A stretch of DNA of 64,000 nucleotides from an uncultured Eubacteriales bacterium (GCA_900315595.1 OMZQ01000003.1:91068-155067), one strand, 5' to 3'. Positions 33,006 through 43,238 are shown, counted from the stretch's first letter. Translations and numbers: made by a program. Notes: generated from the letters alone by a model not told the origin.

Positions 33006-36000
33006 CTAAAAATCGAACATACTGACCTGACTGGTCTTCGGGAGATCCCCAAAGGCTCCGGCCTCGCGGAGCGCGTCGATATGGGCCTGCGAGACCTTCG
33101 GGCAGGCATTGGAGAACTCCTCGATGGAGATGAAATGCTTGTCGCGCCGACCCTCCGCAATATCGCGGGCCGCATTCTCGCCCAGTCCGGAGACCGCCAC
33201 GAAGGGCGGCAGGAGCTTCCCGTCGCGGATGAGGAAACGAACCGCGTCGGAATCGTAGACGGAGAGCGGCAGGAAGGAGAAGCCGCGCAGGTAGAACTCA
33301 TAGACGACCTCTAAGGTGGTGAGCATCTGATCGTCCTTGTCGGTGGCCTTTTCATTCGCCTTGATCTCCGCCATCGCGGTCTTGCAGACCTCGATGCCCC
33401 GGCACATCAGCGCGGCGTCGAAGCCGCCCTTCTGACTGCGGCGGTAGAAATAGGCCGCGTAGAAGGCAAGCGGCTCATGGACCTTGAACCATGCGATGCG
33501 GAAGGCCATCATGACGTAGGCCGCGGCGTGCGCCTTCGGGAAGAGGTACTTGATCTTCTTGCAGGAGCCGATGTACCAGTCCGGGACGCCGGCGGCGACC
33601 ATTTCCTCCTCCGCGCCGTCCGGGAGGCCTCTCCCCTTTCGGACGGCCTCCATGATCTTGAACGACCGTTTTTCCGGCATGCCGCACTTGATCAGATAGT
33701 TCATAATGTCGTCGCGGCAGCCGATGGCCTGCGAAACCGTGGCGGTTTTGGAGAGGATGAGATCGCGGGCGTTGCCCAGCCAGACGTCGGTTCCGTGGGA
33801 GAAGCCGGAGAGACGGATCAGAACGTCAAACTGCGTCGGCTGGGTCTCCTTGAGCATGCCGCGGGTGAAGGCCGTGCCGAATTCCGGGATGGCGACAGCG
33901 CCGGTCTCGCCCAGGATCTCGTCGTTTTCGTAGCCGAGGATCTTCGACGAGGTGAAGATGGACATGGTGTCCTTGTCGTCGAGCGGGATTTTTTGCGGGT
34001 CCACGCCGGTCATATCCTGAAGCATACGGATCATGGTGGGATCATCGTGGCCCAGCATATCCAGCTTCAGAAGGTTTTCCTCCATCGGGTGATAATCGAA
34101 GTGGGTGGTGATCCACTCGGATTCGTGGTCGTCCGCCGGGTGCTGGACCGGGCAGAAATCCCAGATCTGGTTCTCCTGCGGGATGACGACCAGACCGCCG
34201 GGGTGCTGACCGGAGGTACGCTTCACGCCGACGCAGCCCTCGGCCAGATAGGTCTCCTCGGCGCGGCTGGCGTGGAGCTCCCGCTCGGCAAGGTATTTTT
34301 TTACGTAGCCGAAGGCGGTCTTTTCCGCCACGTCGCCGATGGTCCCCGCGCGGAAGACGTGGGATTTGCCGAACATCTCCACGCAGTAGGCGTGGGCCTT
34401 TGCCTGGTACTCGCCGGAGAAGTTCAGGTCGATATCGGGCACCTTGTCGCCGCCGAAGCCCAGGAAGGTCTCAAAGGGGATGTTGAAGCCGTCCTTCTGG
34501 AACTTCGTTCCGCACTTCGGGCAAACGGCGTCCGGCAGGTCCGCGCCGCAGTTGATCCCGTCGGGGACCTCGAAGGTCGTGTACTTGCAGTCAGGGTTCG
34601 GGCAGCGGTAGTGCGGCGGCAGGGAGTTGACCTCGGTGATCCCGGCCATATAGGCGACCAGCGACGAGCCGACGGAGCCGCGGGAGCCGACCAGATAGCC
34701 GTGCTCCAGCGAATTCTGCACCAGCTTCTGGGCGGAGATGTAGATGACGTCGTAGTGGCAGTTGATAATGTCGTTGAGCTCAGTATTGACGCGCTTTGTG
34801 ATGAGCTCAGGCGGGTTTTCGCCGTACAGGCGGCGGAGCTTGCCGAAGACCAGGGATTTCAGGTCCTCCACGGAGTTTTCGATCTTCGGGGCGTAGAGAT
34901 TGTGCGGCAGAGGACGGACCCAGTCGCACCAGTCGGCGATCAGATTCGTATTCGTGACCACGACCTCATAGGCCTTCTCCTTGCCCAGATAGGAGAACTC
35001 GCGCAGCATATCGTCCGTCGTGCGGAAATAGAGCGGGTTTTCCCGGTCGCAGTCGGAGAAGCCCTTGGAGGCCAGGAGGATGCGGCGGAAGATCTCGTCC
35101 TCTGGGTTTAAGAAGTGGACGTCGCCGGTGGCGCAGACCGGCTTGCCCAGCCGCTCGCCCAGGCGGACCACCGTGCGGTTGAATTCCCGCAGGTCCTCAT
35201 CGCTGCCTGCGGCTCCGGTGTTCAGCAGGAAACGGTTGTTGGCCAGCGGCTGGATCTCCAGAAAGTCGTAGAAGGAAGCCGTCTTTTCCAGCTCCTCCAA
35301 AGGCTGACCGGCGACGATCTGCGTAAACAGCTCGCCCGCCTCACAGGCGGAGCCGATGATCAGACCCTCCCGCCAGCGCAGGAGCTCCGATTTCGGGATG
35401 ACCGGCGCGCCGTTCCCGCCGCGGCGGGTGTGGAAGTAATAGAGATTGCTGAACGAGACCAGGCGGTAGAGATTCCGCAGGCCGAGAGAGTTCTTGGCAA
35501 ACAGAATGATGTGGTGGATCTTCGCGTCCTTCGGCGTCGGCTTGGAGCCGAAGTCAACGGTCCGGGCGGCCTCGTTGACCGCCTGTAAGCGCGTGACGCC
35601 GTGCGCGCGCAGCATCTTCCCAAAGCGATCCAGCAGCAGGCCGCAGGTGATGGCGTCGTCGGTGGCGCGGTGGTGGGCAAAGTCCGGCAGCTCAAAGTAT
35701 TCCGCCAAAACGTCCAGCTTGCGTTTCGTGAACTGGGGCAGCATGGCGTAGGCAAGGCCCAGGGTATCGACGTAGGTCGGCGCAAAGGGCAGGCCGAGCC
35801 GGCGGCAGGCAGCCTTCATCATGCCCATATCGTAGTTGGCGTTGTGGGCCACGATGGGCAGGTCTCCGGCGAAGTCCAGGAAGCCCTGTATGGCCTCCCG
35901 CTCGGAAGGCGCGCCGACCAGCATCTCGTCGGTGATGCCTGTCAGCTCGATGATCGTCGTGCTGAGCCTGCATTCCGGGTTTACGAAGGTGGTATATCTG

Positions 36001-37394
36001 TCCAGGATCTGATCGCCCTTCATGCGTGCCGCGCCGATCTCGATCAGTCGGTCGCGCTCCGGGGAAAGGCCGGTAGCCTCCACGTCCAGAGCGATGAACT
36101 CCCCGTCCAGGGGTGCGTCCGCGTCTCCGAAGACGCAGGTGCGGAAGCCGCGCTCGCCCTCATGAGAGAGGGGCAGATCGACGTCGTTGATAAAATAGCC
36201 CTCGCAGCCGTACAGGATCTTGATCGGCTCGTCGGTTCCGGCTACAACGGTTTTGGAATTGGCAAGGGCCGTGGTGAAGGAGTGGGTCACGCCGTGGTCG
36301 GTAATCGCAATCGCCCGGTGACCCCAGGCGGCGGCCTGACTGATCGCCTCGGCAGTATCGGTCAGGGCGTCCATCGCGGACATCTTGGTGTGCAGATGGA
36401 GCTCCACGCGCTTTTCCGGCGCGGTATCCCGGCGGGCCGATCGCTTTGCAAGCTGGATGGAGAAGGGCTGGAGGTTCAGCTCGTTGTCGTACTTGTTGAC
36501 CGTGATCTTGCCGTAGACACGGAGCCAGGTGCCCGGCTTGTGCTTCTTCGGGTTCGGCTCGTGGATGGCATCGACCACCGGCCTGGCCTCCGACGCGGAC
36601 ATGAACTTGTTCACGCAGATTGCGCCGCTGTGGTCTGTCATGTAGAAGGAAACGACGATATTCTTGCCGCCGGAGAGCTCCCGATGGTTGACCTGGAACA
36701 CCTCGCCCTCTACGCAGGCCTTGAAGGTGTCCAGCGTGACCTCCTTCATCGGGATCACGCTCTGGGAGAAGGGCTTGCCATAGATCAGATCGGCGGGCAT
36801 AGAAGGGGCGGCGGAGCCGCCGGAGGCCGGAGCAGCCTCCTGTGCCCGGGGCAGAGGGATGGCCTCCACGGCCTGCTCGCGGATCCGGGCGGTCTCAGCA
36901 AAGAGCTCCTCGCGGTTGAGCTCCCTGCCGGAGTGGATCTCAATGTGGATCGGAGCGTCAAAGGCCTCGGAAAGAAATTCCTCGCCGAAGCGGAGCCAGG
37001 GGCGGACGTCCTCCACGCCGTTTGCCTTGAGTCGGAGGTGGACCGTCCTGCCCTCGACCTCCCATTGGCAGCCGGAAAGAATAGGGGTCGCCATCGGGAA
37101 GACGTCACGGATCCGGTCGGCAACGTCCCCGAAGTCCACCTTGGAAAGCAGGTCCTCCGGGTATCGGGCGGAGAGGTCCACGCGCCGCAGAAGATAGGCC
37201 TTGCAGGCCTCCTCCTCTGTCTGACGCAGAAGGGAGGCCGGAAGATAGACCTCGCTGTGGACGCAAACGGAGACCTCGCGCTCATCCGGGCGGAGGTCTG
37301 CGTCAAGGATCTTATTTTGTGCCAGCAGCTCCCGCGCGGCCTCGGAGTAGCCGAGATCCGGAAAGAGCTCCAGCAGAGAAATCGAATTGGGCAT
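33006..37394 (-). CDS. polC: DNA polymerase III alpha subunit, PolC type
   Basis: 1462 residues. Order: N-terminal domain, OB-fold (about 225-320), PHP domain (VELHLHTKMSAMDALTD, about 335), inserted DEDDh proofreading exonuclease (FIALDVEATGLSPERDR, with HNANYD and HRATDD), then the polymerase core with zinc-binding CPNPDCKY..CPKCG and catalytic PDIDLNFSGEYQ. It is the replicative polymerase of low-GC-type Firmicutes. Last gene of the long leftward run, after ispG and rseP as in many Clostridia. ATG chosen at MPNSISLLEL; an in-frame GTG is 12 nt upstream. Confidence 0.97.
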   Translation of the reverse strand: MPNSISLLELFPDLGYSEAARELLAQNKILDADLRPDEREVSVCVHSEVYLPASLLRQTEEEACKAYLLRRVDLSARYPEDLLSKVDFGDVADRIRDVFPMATPILSGCQWEVEGRTVHLRLKANGVEDVRPWLRFGEEFLSEAFDAPIHIEIHSGRELNREELFAETARIREQAVEAIPLPRAQEAAPASGGSAAPSMPADLIYGKPFSQSVIPMKEVTLDTFKACVEGEVFQVNHRELSGGKNIVVSFYMTDHSGAICVNKFMSASEARPVVDAIHEPNPKKHKPGTWLRVYGKITVNKYDNELNLQPFSIQLAKRSARRDTAPEKRVELHLHTKMSAMDALTDTAEAISQAAAWGHRAIAITDHGVTHSFTTALANSKTVVAGTDEPIKILYGCEGYFINDVDLPLSHEGERGFRTCVFGDADAPLDGEFIALDVEATGLSPERDRLIEIGAARMKGDQILDRYTTFVNPECRLSTTIIELTGITDEMLVGAPSEREAIQGFLDFAGDLPIVAHNANYDMGMMKAACRRLGLPFAPTYVDTLGLAYAMLPQFTKRKLDVLAEYFELPDFAHHRATDDAITCGLLLDRFGKMLRAHGVTRLQAVNEAARTVDFGSKPTPKDAKIHHIILFAKNSLGLRNLYRLVSFSNLYYFHTRRGGNGAPVIPKSELLRWREGLIIGSACEAGELFTQIVAGQPLEELEKTASFYDFLEIQPLANNRFLLNTGAAGSDEDLREFNRTVVRLGERLGKPVCATGDVHFLNPEDEIFRRILLASKGFSDCDRENPLYFRTTDDMLREFSYLGKEKAYEVVVTNTNLIADWCDWVRPLPHNLYAPKIENSVEDLKSLVFGKLRRLYGENPPELITKRVNTELNDIINCHYDVIYISAQKLVQNSLEHGYLVGSRGSVGSSLVAYMAGITEVNSLPPHYRCPNPDCKYTTFEVPDGINCGADLPDAVCPKCGTKFQKDGFNIPFETFLGFGGDKVPDIDLNFSGEYQAKAHAYCVEMFGKSHVFRAGTIGDVAEKTAFGYVKKYLAERELHASRAEETYLAEGCVGVKRTSGQHPGGLVVIPQENQIWDFCPVQHPADDHESEWITTHFDYHPMEENLLKLDMLGHDDPTMIRMLQDMTGVDPQKIPLDDKDTMSIFTSSKILGYENDEILGETGAVAIPEFGTAFTRGMLKETQPTQFDVLIRLSGFSHGTDVWLGNARDLILSKTATVSQAIGCRDDIMNYLIKCGMPEKRSFKIMEAVRKGRGLPDGAEEEMVAAGVPDWYIGSCKKIKYLFPKAHAAAYVMMAFRIAWFKVHEPLAFYAAYFYRRSQKGGFDAALMCRGIEVCKTAMAEIKANEKATDKDDQMLTTLEVVYEFYLRGFSFLPLSVYDSDAVRFLIRDGKLLPPFVAVSGLGENAARDIAEGRRDKHFISIEEFSNACPKVSQAHIDALREAGAFGDLPKTSQVSMFDF

Positions 37395-37462
37395 GGCGGT
37401 TCTCACTTTGTTTGGGGATGGGATCGTCCGGCGCGCGGCTGTGACCGACCGCCGACGGAAGA

Positions 37463-38515
37463 CTAAAGCTGATCCACGTACCGCAGGAGGGCCGGGAGCA
37501 GCTCGTCGTAGGGCAGCTTTTCCACAGGCTTGCCCTTGACGAAGATCAGGCCGCAGTCCTCGCCGCCGGCCACGCCGACGTCAGCCTCCCGGGCCTCGCC
37601 GGGGCCGTTGACCACGCAGCCCATGACCGCGACGGTGATCGGCTTCCTGCAGTCCTTCAGCGCTTCCTCGACCCGTCCGGCCAGACCGATCAAATCGATC
37701 TGGGTCCGTCCGCAGGTCGGGCAGGAGATGATATTGACCCCGTCTCTGCGCAGTCCGGCTGCCTTTAGGATTGCCTTGGCCGCGATCACTTCGCGCACCG
37801 GGTCAGCCGTCAGAGAAACGCGGATCGTATCCCCGATGCCCATGCAGAGCAGGCCGCCGATGCCCATCGCGGACTTGACGGTCCCCATATACTCGGTGCC
37901 GGTTTCGGTCACGCCGAGGTGGAGGGGATAGTCCGACTGGGCGGCAAACAGGCGGTAGGCCGCCATCATCAGCGGCACGGAGGAGGATTTCATCGAAAGG
38001 CAGGTATCGTAGAAGCCGTATTTCTCCAGCAGGCGCAGGTGACCGAAGGCGGATTCCACCAGAGCCTCCGGGGTGGGATGTCCGTATTTTTCGAGCAGCG
38101 GCTTTTCCAGGGAACCGCCGTTGACGCCGACCCGGATCGGGATATGATGGGCCTTGCAGCAGTCCACCACGGCCTTGACGCGGTCCTCCCCGCCGATGTT
38201 GCCGGGGTTGATTCGAATTGCTGCAGCTCCGTTTTCCGCTGCAGCGAGGGCGCAGCGGTAGTCAAAGTGGATATCCGCGACGATGGGCAGCGGAGACGCA
38301 GCCGCGATCTTTCCGAACGGGATCGCCGCCTCCGGGGTTGGAACGGTGATGCGCGTGATCTCGCAGCCGGCAGTTGCGAGGGCCTTGATCTGGGAAAGCG
38401 TACCCTCGACGTCACTGGTTCCGGTGTTGCACATGGATTGGATGGATACCGGCGCGCCGCCGCCCACGGGGACGGGGCCGACTTTGATTTGTCTGGTCAT
38501 GTCTTTGTTCTCCAT
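37463..38515 (-). CDS. ispG: 4-hydroxy-3-methylbut-2-en-1-yl diphosphate synthase
   Basis: 350 residues: N-terminal TIM barrel opening MTRQIKVGPVPVGGGAPVSI, conserved GIGDTIRVSLT, and the C-terminal iron-sulfur domain with CPTCGR and CVVNGPGEA, which supply three Cys and a Glu. It carries out the penultimate MEP-pathway step in the cytoplasm. With dxr and uppS nearby it feeds undecaprenyl phosphate synthesis. Confidence 0.96.
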   Translation of the reverse strand: MENKDMTRQIKVGPVPVGGGAPVSIQSMCNTGTSDVEGTLSQIKALATAGCEITRITVPTPEAAIPFGKIAAASPLPIVADIHFDYRCALAAAENGAAAIRINPGNIGGEDRVKAVVDCCKAHHIPIRVGVNGGSLEKPLLEKYGHPTPEALVESAFGHLRLLEKYGFYDTCLSMKSSSVPLMMAAYRLFAAQSDYPLHLGVTETGTEYMGTVKSAMGIGGLLCMGIGDTIRVSLTADPVREVIAAKAILKAAGLRRDGVNIISCPTCGRTQIDLIGLAGRVEEALKDCRKPITVAVMGCVVNGPGEAREADVGVAGGEDCGLIFVKGKPVEKLPYDELLPALLRYVDQL

Positions 38516-38598
38516 TTCGGTGTTGCGGGAAGCCTCCCGCCGCGTTCGCCCGCCGGGCGATTGGTTCCAAGTGCGGAAAGCGGCAAACGCGGATCAGG

Positions 38599-39675
38599 CT
38601 ACCGGGAGGCGATCGTTACGACGTCCTTGACGAGAAGGACGGCCATGAGACCCAGGAGGAGGATCATGGCGGCGCCGTTGATCCAGACCTCGTATTTGGG
38701 ATTGATCTTCTTTTTCGTGAAGGCGGTATAGACCGTACCGATCAGCAGGAAGAGGACGCGGCCTCCGTCCAGGGCGGGAATCGGAAGCATATTCATCACG
38801 GCCAGATTGACCGCAATAAACGCACCCAGATAGAACACGTAGCGGACGCCCTCGCTGACCGTCTGGCTCTCCTTGCCGCCCTGCACCATCAGGTCCACGA
38901 CCTGGACCGCGCCGCCCACGTCCTTGAGCGCGGCCCTGCCGGAGAAGATGTCCTGCAGGCCGTACCAGACCATACGGGCAAAATCGCGGCATTCATAGGC
39001 CGCAAAGCGGTTGACCGTGGCAAAGCTCGGACGCAGATACTCCCCGAGGGTGATGCCGTAGAGCAGGGCTTTGCCGCCCGCACCGTCGTCAAACTCGCGC
39101 TTTTCCATGTTGAAATGCTCGAACGTTACCTTTTCTCCGTCGCGCAGGACGATCAGCTCGCAGTCAGCGGCGTTGTAGCGTCCCTCGATGAGGTCGAGAT
39201 CCCGGCGCACAAAGAGGCGGCGTCCGTCGATGGACCAGAGCTCGTCGCCCGCCTGAACGCCCTGCTCCGCCAGTGCGGATTCGGGCGAGATGTCTGTGAT
39301 CCGGGTGGTCTGCATCACGTAGCCGCCGAGACCGAAAAGAAGGGCCGTCACGACGAAGCCGGTCAGCAGATTCATGAACGAGCCCGCGCAGAGAACGATC
39401 AGCCGCTTCCACCACTTGGCGGAGGAAAAGGCGCGGGGGTTCTCGCTCTCCCCGTCCTCACCCTCCATCGCGCAGTAGCCGCCGATGGGGATCAGGCGAA
39501 GGGAATAGTCGGTCTCCCCTCGTCTCCAGCCGAGGAGCTTTGGACCCATATTGATGGAAAACTCATTGACCTGGATCCCGCAGAGCTTGGCGGTCAGAAA
39601 GTGGCCAAGCTCGTGAATAAAGATCAGGAAGCCAAAGATCAGAACGGCAAGGATGATATACAAAACAGTCAGCAA
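38599..39675 (-). CDS. rseP: RIP metalloprotease RseP (site-2 protease family)
   Basis: 358 residues. Zinc site HELGH in FIHELGHFLTAK on the first helix, a PDZ domain (about 115-185), and the second active-site motif NMLPIPALDGGR near the C-terminus, with four membrane helices. It cleaves transmembrane anti-sigma factors and signal peptides within the membrane. It sits between dxr and ispG, a standard Firmicutes arrangement. Confidence 0.93.
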   Translation of the reverse strand: MLTVLYIILAVLIFGFLIFIHELGHFLTAKLCGIQVNEFSINMGPKLLGWRRGETDYSLRLIPIGGYCAMEGEDGESENPRAFSSAKWWKRLIVLCAGSFMNLLTGFVVTALLFGLGGYVMQTTRITDISPESALAEQGVQAGDELWSIDGRRLFVRRDLDLIEGRYNAADCELIVLRDGEKVTFEHFNMEKREFDDGAGGKALLYGITLGEYLRPSFATVNRFAAYECRDFARMVWYGLQDIFSGRAALKDVGGAVQVVDLMVQGGKESQTVSEGVRYVFYLGAFIAVNLAVMNMLPIPALDGGRVLFLLIGTVYTAFTKKKINPKYEVWINGAAMILLLGLMAVLLVKDVVTIASR

Positions 39676-39694
39676 GTTCTGTTACCTCTCATTT

Positions 39695-40843
39695 TCAGCA
39701 ATTTGCAGCTTCCGCCGCAGCGCGGGCAAGACGGTCCGCCTCCAGGATCTGCTCCAGCGTCGGTGCTTCCACAAAGGGGACCGCCTCCATGCCCAGACGA
39801 ACCAGGCGGGGGATGTCGTAAAAGCCGATCTCGTCATGCAGGAATCTGGCGACGGCGACCTCGTTGGCTCCGTTCATGGCAGCGCAGGCCGTTCCGCCGC
39901 GGCGGGCGGCCTCCAGCGCAATGGCGAAGCAGGGGAAGGTCTGCGCGTCCGGCGCACAGAAGGTCAGCGGCGGGCAGGACAGCAGATCCAGACCCGGCGC
40001 GGGGTTTTCGGTGCGGTTGGGATAGGTCAGGGCAAGCTGGATCGGGATCCGCATATCCGGCACGCCAAGCTGGGCCAGGATCGCCCCATCCTTGTATTCG
40101 ACCAGGGAATGGACGATGCTCTGGCGGTGGATGACGACGTCCACCTGCTCGGGCGGCAGCTCGTACAGGCGCATCGCCTCAATGACCTCCAGCCCCTTGT
40201 TCATCAGCGTCGCGCAGTCCACGGTGATCTTTGCGCCCATCTTCCAGTTCGGATGACGCAGGGCGTCGGCCTTTGTGACGGTCTGAAGCTCTTCGCGGGT
40301 CTTGCCGAAGAAGGGTCCGCCCGAGCAGGTCAGAATCAGACGCTTGACCTCGGAGCGGTCGCGGCAGCCCATCAGGCATTGGAAGATGGCGGAGTGTTCA
40401 GAGTCCACGGGGATGATCTCGGCCCCGTTGGCCCGGGCGGTCTGCATCACAAGCTCGCCCGCGCAGACCATGGTCTCCTTGTTGGCAAGTCCAATGCGCT
40501 TGCCGCGCTGCAGGGCGGCAAGCGTGGGGCGCAGTCCCACCATGCCGACCACGGCGGTGATCACCGTGTCGGCCTCCTCCAGGGTTGCGGCGGCGAGCAG
40601 GCCTTCCTCCCCCCACAGGATCTGCGGGCGGGGCTCCGGAAGCAGACGGCGCAGCGCCTCTGCGGCTTCTTCGGTTGCCATGCTGACCAGGCGGGGGCGG
40701 AACTCCGCGACCTGCTCAGCCATTCGTTCGACGCTGCTGCCCGCGGTCAGAGCCGCGACGCGGACCGGCAGATGGCGCACAACGTCGAGCGTCTGACGCC
40801 CGATGGAGCCGGTCGAGCCTAAAACTGAAATCGTTTTTGTCAT
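39695..40843 (-). CDS. dxr: 1-deoxy-D-xylulose-5-phosphate reductoisomerase
   Basis: 382 residues with the NADPH loop GSTGSIGRQTLD, NKETMVCAGE, the substrate loop VDSEHSAIFQCL, TCSGGPF, and the metal-binding region (NWKMGAKITVDCATLMNKGL). It converts DXP to MEP in the isoprenoid pathway. It starts 4 bp after the cdsA stop, indicating co-transcription. Confidence 0.96.
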   Translation of the reverse strand: MTKTISVLGSTGSIGRQTLDVVRHLPVRVAALTAGSSVERMAEQVAEFRPRLVSMATEEAAEALRRLLPEPRPQILWGEEGLLAAATLEEADTVITAVVGMVGLRPTLAALQRGKRIGLANKETMVCAGELVMQTARANGAEIIPVDSEHSAIFQCLMGCRDRSEVKRLILTCSGGPFFGKTREELQTVTKADALRHPNWKMGAKITVDCATLMNKGLEVIEAMRLYELPPEQVDVVIHRQSIVHSLVEYKDGAILAQLGVPDMRIPIQLALTYPNRTENPAPGLDLLSCPPLTFCAPDAQTFPCFAIALEAARRGGTACAAMNGANEVAVARFLHDEIGFYDIPRLVRLGMEAVPFVEAPTLEQILEADRLARAAAEAANC

Positions 40844-40847
40844 AGCG

Positions 40848-41666
40848 TTATCTCAAGGCGAAGGGGATGATGAGCAGCAGGGTCTCCACCAGCGGGGCGA
40901 CCATGGTGGTGGAGTCGAAGCGGTCCAGGATCCCGCCGTGTCCGGGCAGAAGGTTTCCGTAATCTTTGATCTTGACCTGGCGCTTGATGACCGAGAAGGC
41001 CAGATCGCCCACCATCGAGGCCGCCGTGCCGAGCAGGGCGTAGAGGCAGGCATAGAAATAGTTGACCCGGGTGAAGTGGAAGCCCTTTTGCAGGATCAGC
41101 GTATAGAGCAGCATGGCAACCACGGTGGCAACAGCGCCGCCGACCGCGCCCTCCACGGTCTTCTTGGGGCTGATGATCGGGCAGAGCTTATGCTTGCCGA
41201 AGAAGCTCCCGGCGAAGTAAGCGCCGGTGTCCGGCACCATCGCCAGAAGGAAGGCGGTGATGATGTAGAACGCACCGTTCGGCAGGTAGCGAAGGCGGAC
41301 CAGCGCACCAAGCAGGAAGGGCAGAACAGCGCCGGCAAAGATCGCCAGGCACACGCTGCGGAATTTGAGCTCCGTATGCGCAGCCAGCAGCTCACCGAAC
41401 AGGGCGAGCAAAAAGACGGTCGACATGAGCGAGCCCATCGGGCGGGGCATCCCGAGCGCAGACCAGATGACGACCATGATCGACATCAAGCAGCAGTAGA
41501 CGAAGATTCGGACGTGCTTGAGCAGTCCGGTCCCGATCAGCAGCTCGTAGACCGCGATCACGGACATGGCGGCCACCAGAACTGCCGTCCACATCGCAGG
41601 CAGGACCAGCACGACGAGCAGCAGCAGGGCCAGCCCGGCCAGTCCGACAATGATTCGGGTTTTCAT
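40848..41666 (-). CDS. cdsA: Phosphatidate cytidylyltransferase
   Basis: 272 residues, about seven membrane helices, with the C-terminal CDS signature around SVIKRQVKIKDYGNLLPGHG followed by GILDRFDS. It makes CDP-diacylglycerol, the precursor used by pgsA. The upstream gap to uppS (41667-41773) has no gene. Confidence 0.94.
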   Translation of the reverse strand: MKTRIIVGLAGLALLLLVVLVLPAMWTAVLVAAMSVIAVYELLIGTGLLKHVRIFVYCCLMSIMVVIWSALGMPRPMGSLMSTVFLLALFGELLAAHTELKFRSVCLAIFAGAVLPFLLGALVRLRYLPNGAFYIITAFLLAMVPDTGAYFAGSFFGKHKLCPIISPKKTVEGAVGGAVATVVAMLLYTLILQKGFHFTRVNYFYACLYALLGTAASMVGDLAFSVIKRQVKIKDYGNLLPGHGGILDRFDSTTMVAPLVETLLLIIPFALR

Positions 41667-41773
41667 GCGTTAACATCTCCTTTTTGATTTGTCGGCGCAG
41701 TCGTTCGCGTCTGCGGCAATGATGACCGCAAGCAGGTCCCGGCTGCGGATTCGCCCGCTCTTCCCTGCCGGGC

Positions 41774-42508
41774 TTATTTCACCCCGCCGAAGCGGCGGGA
41801 GCGGTGGTTGTAGGCGTCAATGGCGGCGTCCAGGTCCTTCGGACCGAAGTCCGGCCACAGGGTATCCGTAAAATAGTATTCCGCGTAGGCGCTCTGCCAT
41901 AACAGAAAGTTGGAGATTCGCAGCTCTCCGCTCGGGCGGATGATCAGATCGGGGTCCGGTACGCCCGCCGACCAGAGCAGGCCGGAGAATTCCGCCTCGG
42001 TCAGATCCTCGGGCTTTGCCTCCCCTGCCGCGCATTTGGCGGCAAAGGCGCGCGCCGCGCGCAGGATCTCGTCCCGCGCACCGTAATTCAGGCAGAAGTT
42101 CACCTGTACGCCTTCATACCCGGCCGAGCGCTCGACGGCCTCGGCGGCCTCCTTCTGCAGGGCTGGAGAAAGTCTGGACAGGTCTCCGAAGAAGCAGAAG
42201 CGGACGCGATTCTTGTCCATGTCGCGGATGGCCTCGCGGAGATATTTCTCCAGCAGCTCCATGATGGCGCTGACCTCATCCTCGGACCGCTTCCAATTCT
42301 CGGTGGAGAAGGCGTAGACCGTCAGATAGCGCAGGCCGATGGATTTGGCGTAGTTCGCGATCGTGCGGAAGGCCTCCGCGCCGACCTTGTGTCCGGCTGT
42401 GCGGGGCAGGCCGCGCTTTTTGGCCCAGCGCCCGTTGCCATCCATGATGATCGCAATATGGGTGGGAAGCTCCCGCGGAGCCTCGGTTTTTTTCTGAAAC
42501 AGCGGCAT
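41774..42508 (-). CDS. uppS: Undecaprenyl diphosphate synthase (cis-prenyltransferase)
   Basis: 244 residues with the diphosphate-binding IIMDGNGRWAKKRGL, FSTENWKRS, and the C-terminal LIIRPSGELRISNFLLWQ plus WPDF. It condenses isopentenyl diphosphate units into the C55 lipid carrier. ATG follows aaaaggag. An upstream extension of 25 codons reads through the ribosome site and was rejected. Confidence 0.95.
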   Translation of the reverse strand: MPLFQKKTEAPRELPTHIAIIMDGNGRWAKKRGLPRTAGHKVGAEAFRTIANYAKSIGLRYLTVYAFSTENWKRSEDEVSAIMELLEKYLREAIRDMDKNRVRFCFFGDLSRLSPALQKEAAEAVERSAGYEGVQVNFCLNYGARDEILRAARAFAAKCAAGEAKPEDLTEAEFSGLLWSAGVPDPDLIIRPSGELRISNFLLWQSAYAEYYFTDTLWPDFGPKDLDAAIDAYNHRSRRFGGVK

Positions 42509-42524
42509 AGTAACTCCTTTTGGC

Positions 42525-43169
42525 TCAGTTGGATTCCGCCAGCGGTCGAAGATAGGCGATCCAGGCCGAACCGCCGTTTTCATTGAGGTGAATCCCGTCG
42601 TCGGAATAGACCGGGTTCAAGCCGCCTTCGCGTTCGAAGACGGGCCAGAGATCGAGCCATCGCATTCCGCGTCGCTCGGCCATGGCCCGGATCGCGTCGT
42701 TGAAGCGGCGGATCGTATCAATGGAGCAGCCAATTTCCACGGCAAGCGCCCTGCTGATGGGCAAAACGCTCTGGATATAGACCTCCGATTCCGGGCAGGC
42801 GGCCTGCACTTCGGAAAGCAGGGCGTCATACTCCTCCAGGCACTCGTCATAGCTGTCGTCGCGCAGAGCGTTGATCCCGCCCAAGAGGAAAACCTTGCGC
42901 GGGGTATGGGCAGCCAGCTCCGGCACCCGGGCCAGAAGGTCGGTTATGGTATCGCCTGCGACGCCCAGATTGACGACCTTTGCCGCCGGGAAGCCGGAGG
43001 CGAAGTCCGTCCAGGCCGTGATGGAATCTCCGAAAAACAGGAGATCACAGTCATAGCTGACCGGGCTTGGGGTCTCCGTCTGCGGGGCGGAAACCGTCTG
43101 GTCCGCCGGACCCGCGCAGCCGGTCAGGGCCAGGATCAGACACAGCAGAAAACCGGACAAGCGACGCAT
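42525..43169 (-). CDS. SGNH/GDSL-family lipoprotein hydrolase
   Basis: 214 residues. Lipoprotein signal MRRLSGFLLCLILALTGC with lipobox LTGC (Cys18), a short linker, then block I FFGDSITAW (Ser), block III LLGGINAL (Gly-x-Asn) and block V DGIHLN (Asp-x-x-His). It is an extracytoplasmic esterase or lysophospholipase-like enzyme anchored to the membrane. It lies between frr and uppS, an unusual guest in this operon, and is separated from frr by a hairpin. Confidence 0.87.
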   Translation of the reverse strand: MRRLSGFLLCLILALTGCAGPADQTVSAPQTETPSPVSYDCDLLFFGDSITAWTDFASGFPAAKVVNLGVAGDTITDLLARVPELAAHTPRKVFLLGGINALRDDSYDECLEEYDALLSEVQAACPESEVYIQSVLPISRALAVEIGCSIDTIRRFNDAIRAMAERRGMRWLDLWPVFEREGGLNPVYSDDGIHLNENGGSAWIAYLRPLAESN

Positions 43170-43207
43170 CGTTCTCCCCTCCCCGCCCGCACAGCAGGCA
43201 AATGATA

Positions 43208-43238
43208 GAAATCAGGCAGCGCGAGGCTGCCTGGTTTC
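43208..43238 (-). terminator. Hairpin after frr, possible attenuator
   Basis: A 13-bp stem (GAAATCAGGCAGC against GCTGCCTGGTTTC, one wobble) with a 5-nt loop. On the minus strand the stem is followed by TATCATTTG, a weak tail, so part of the transcription may continue into the lipoprotein and uppS genes. Confidence 0.65.
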
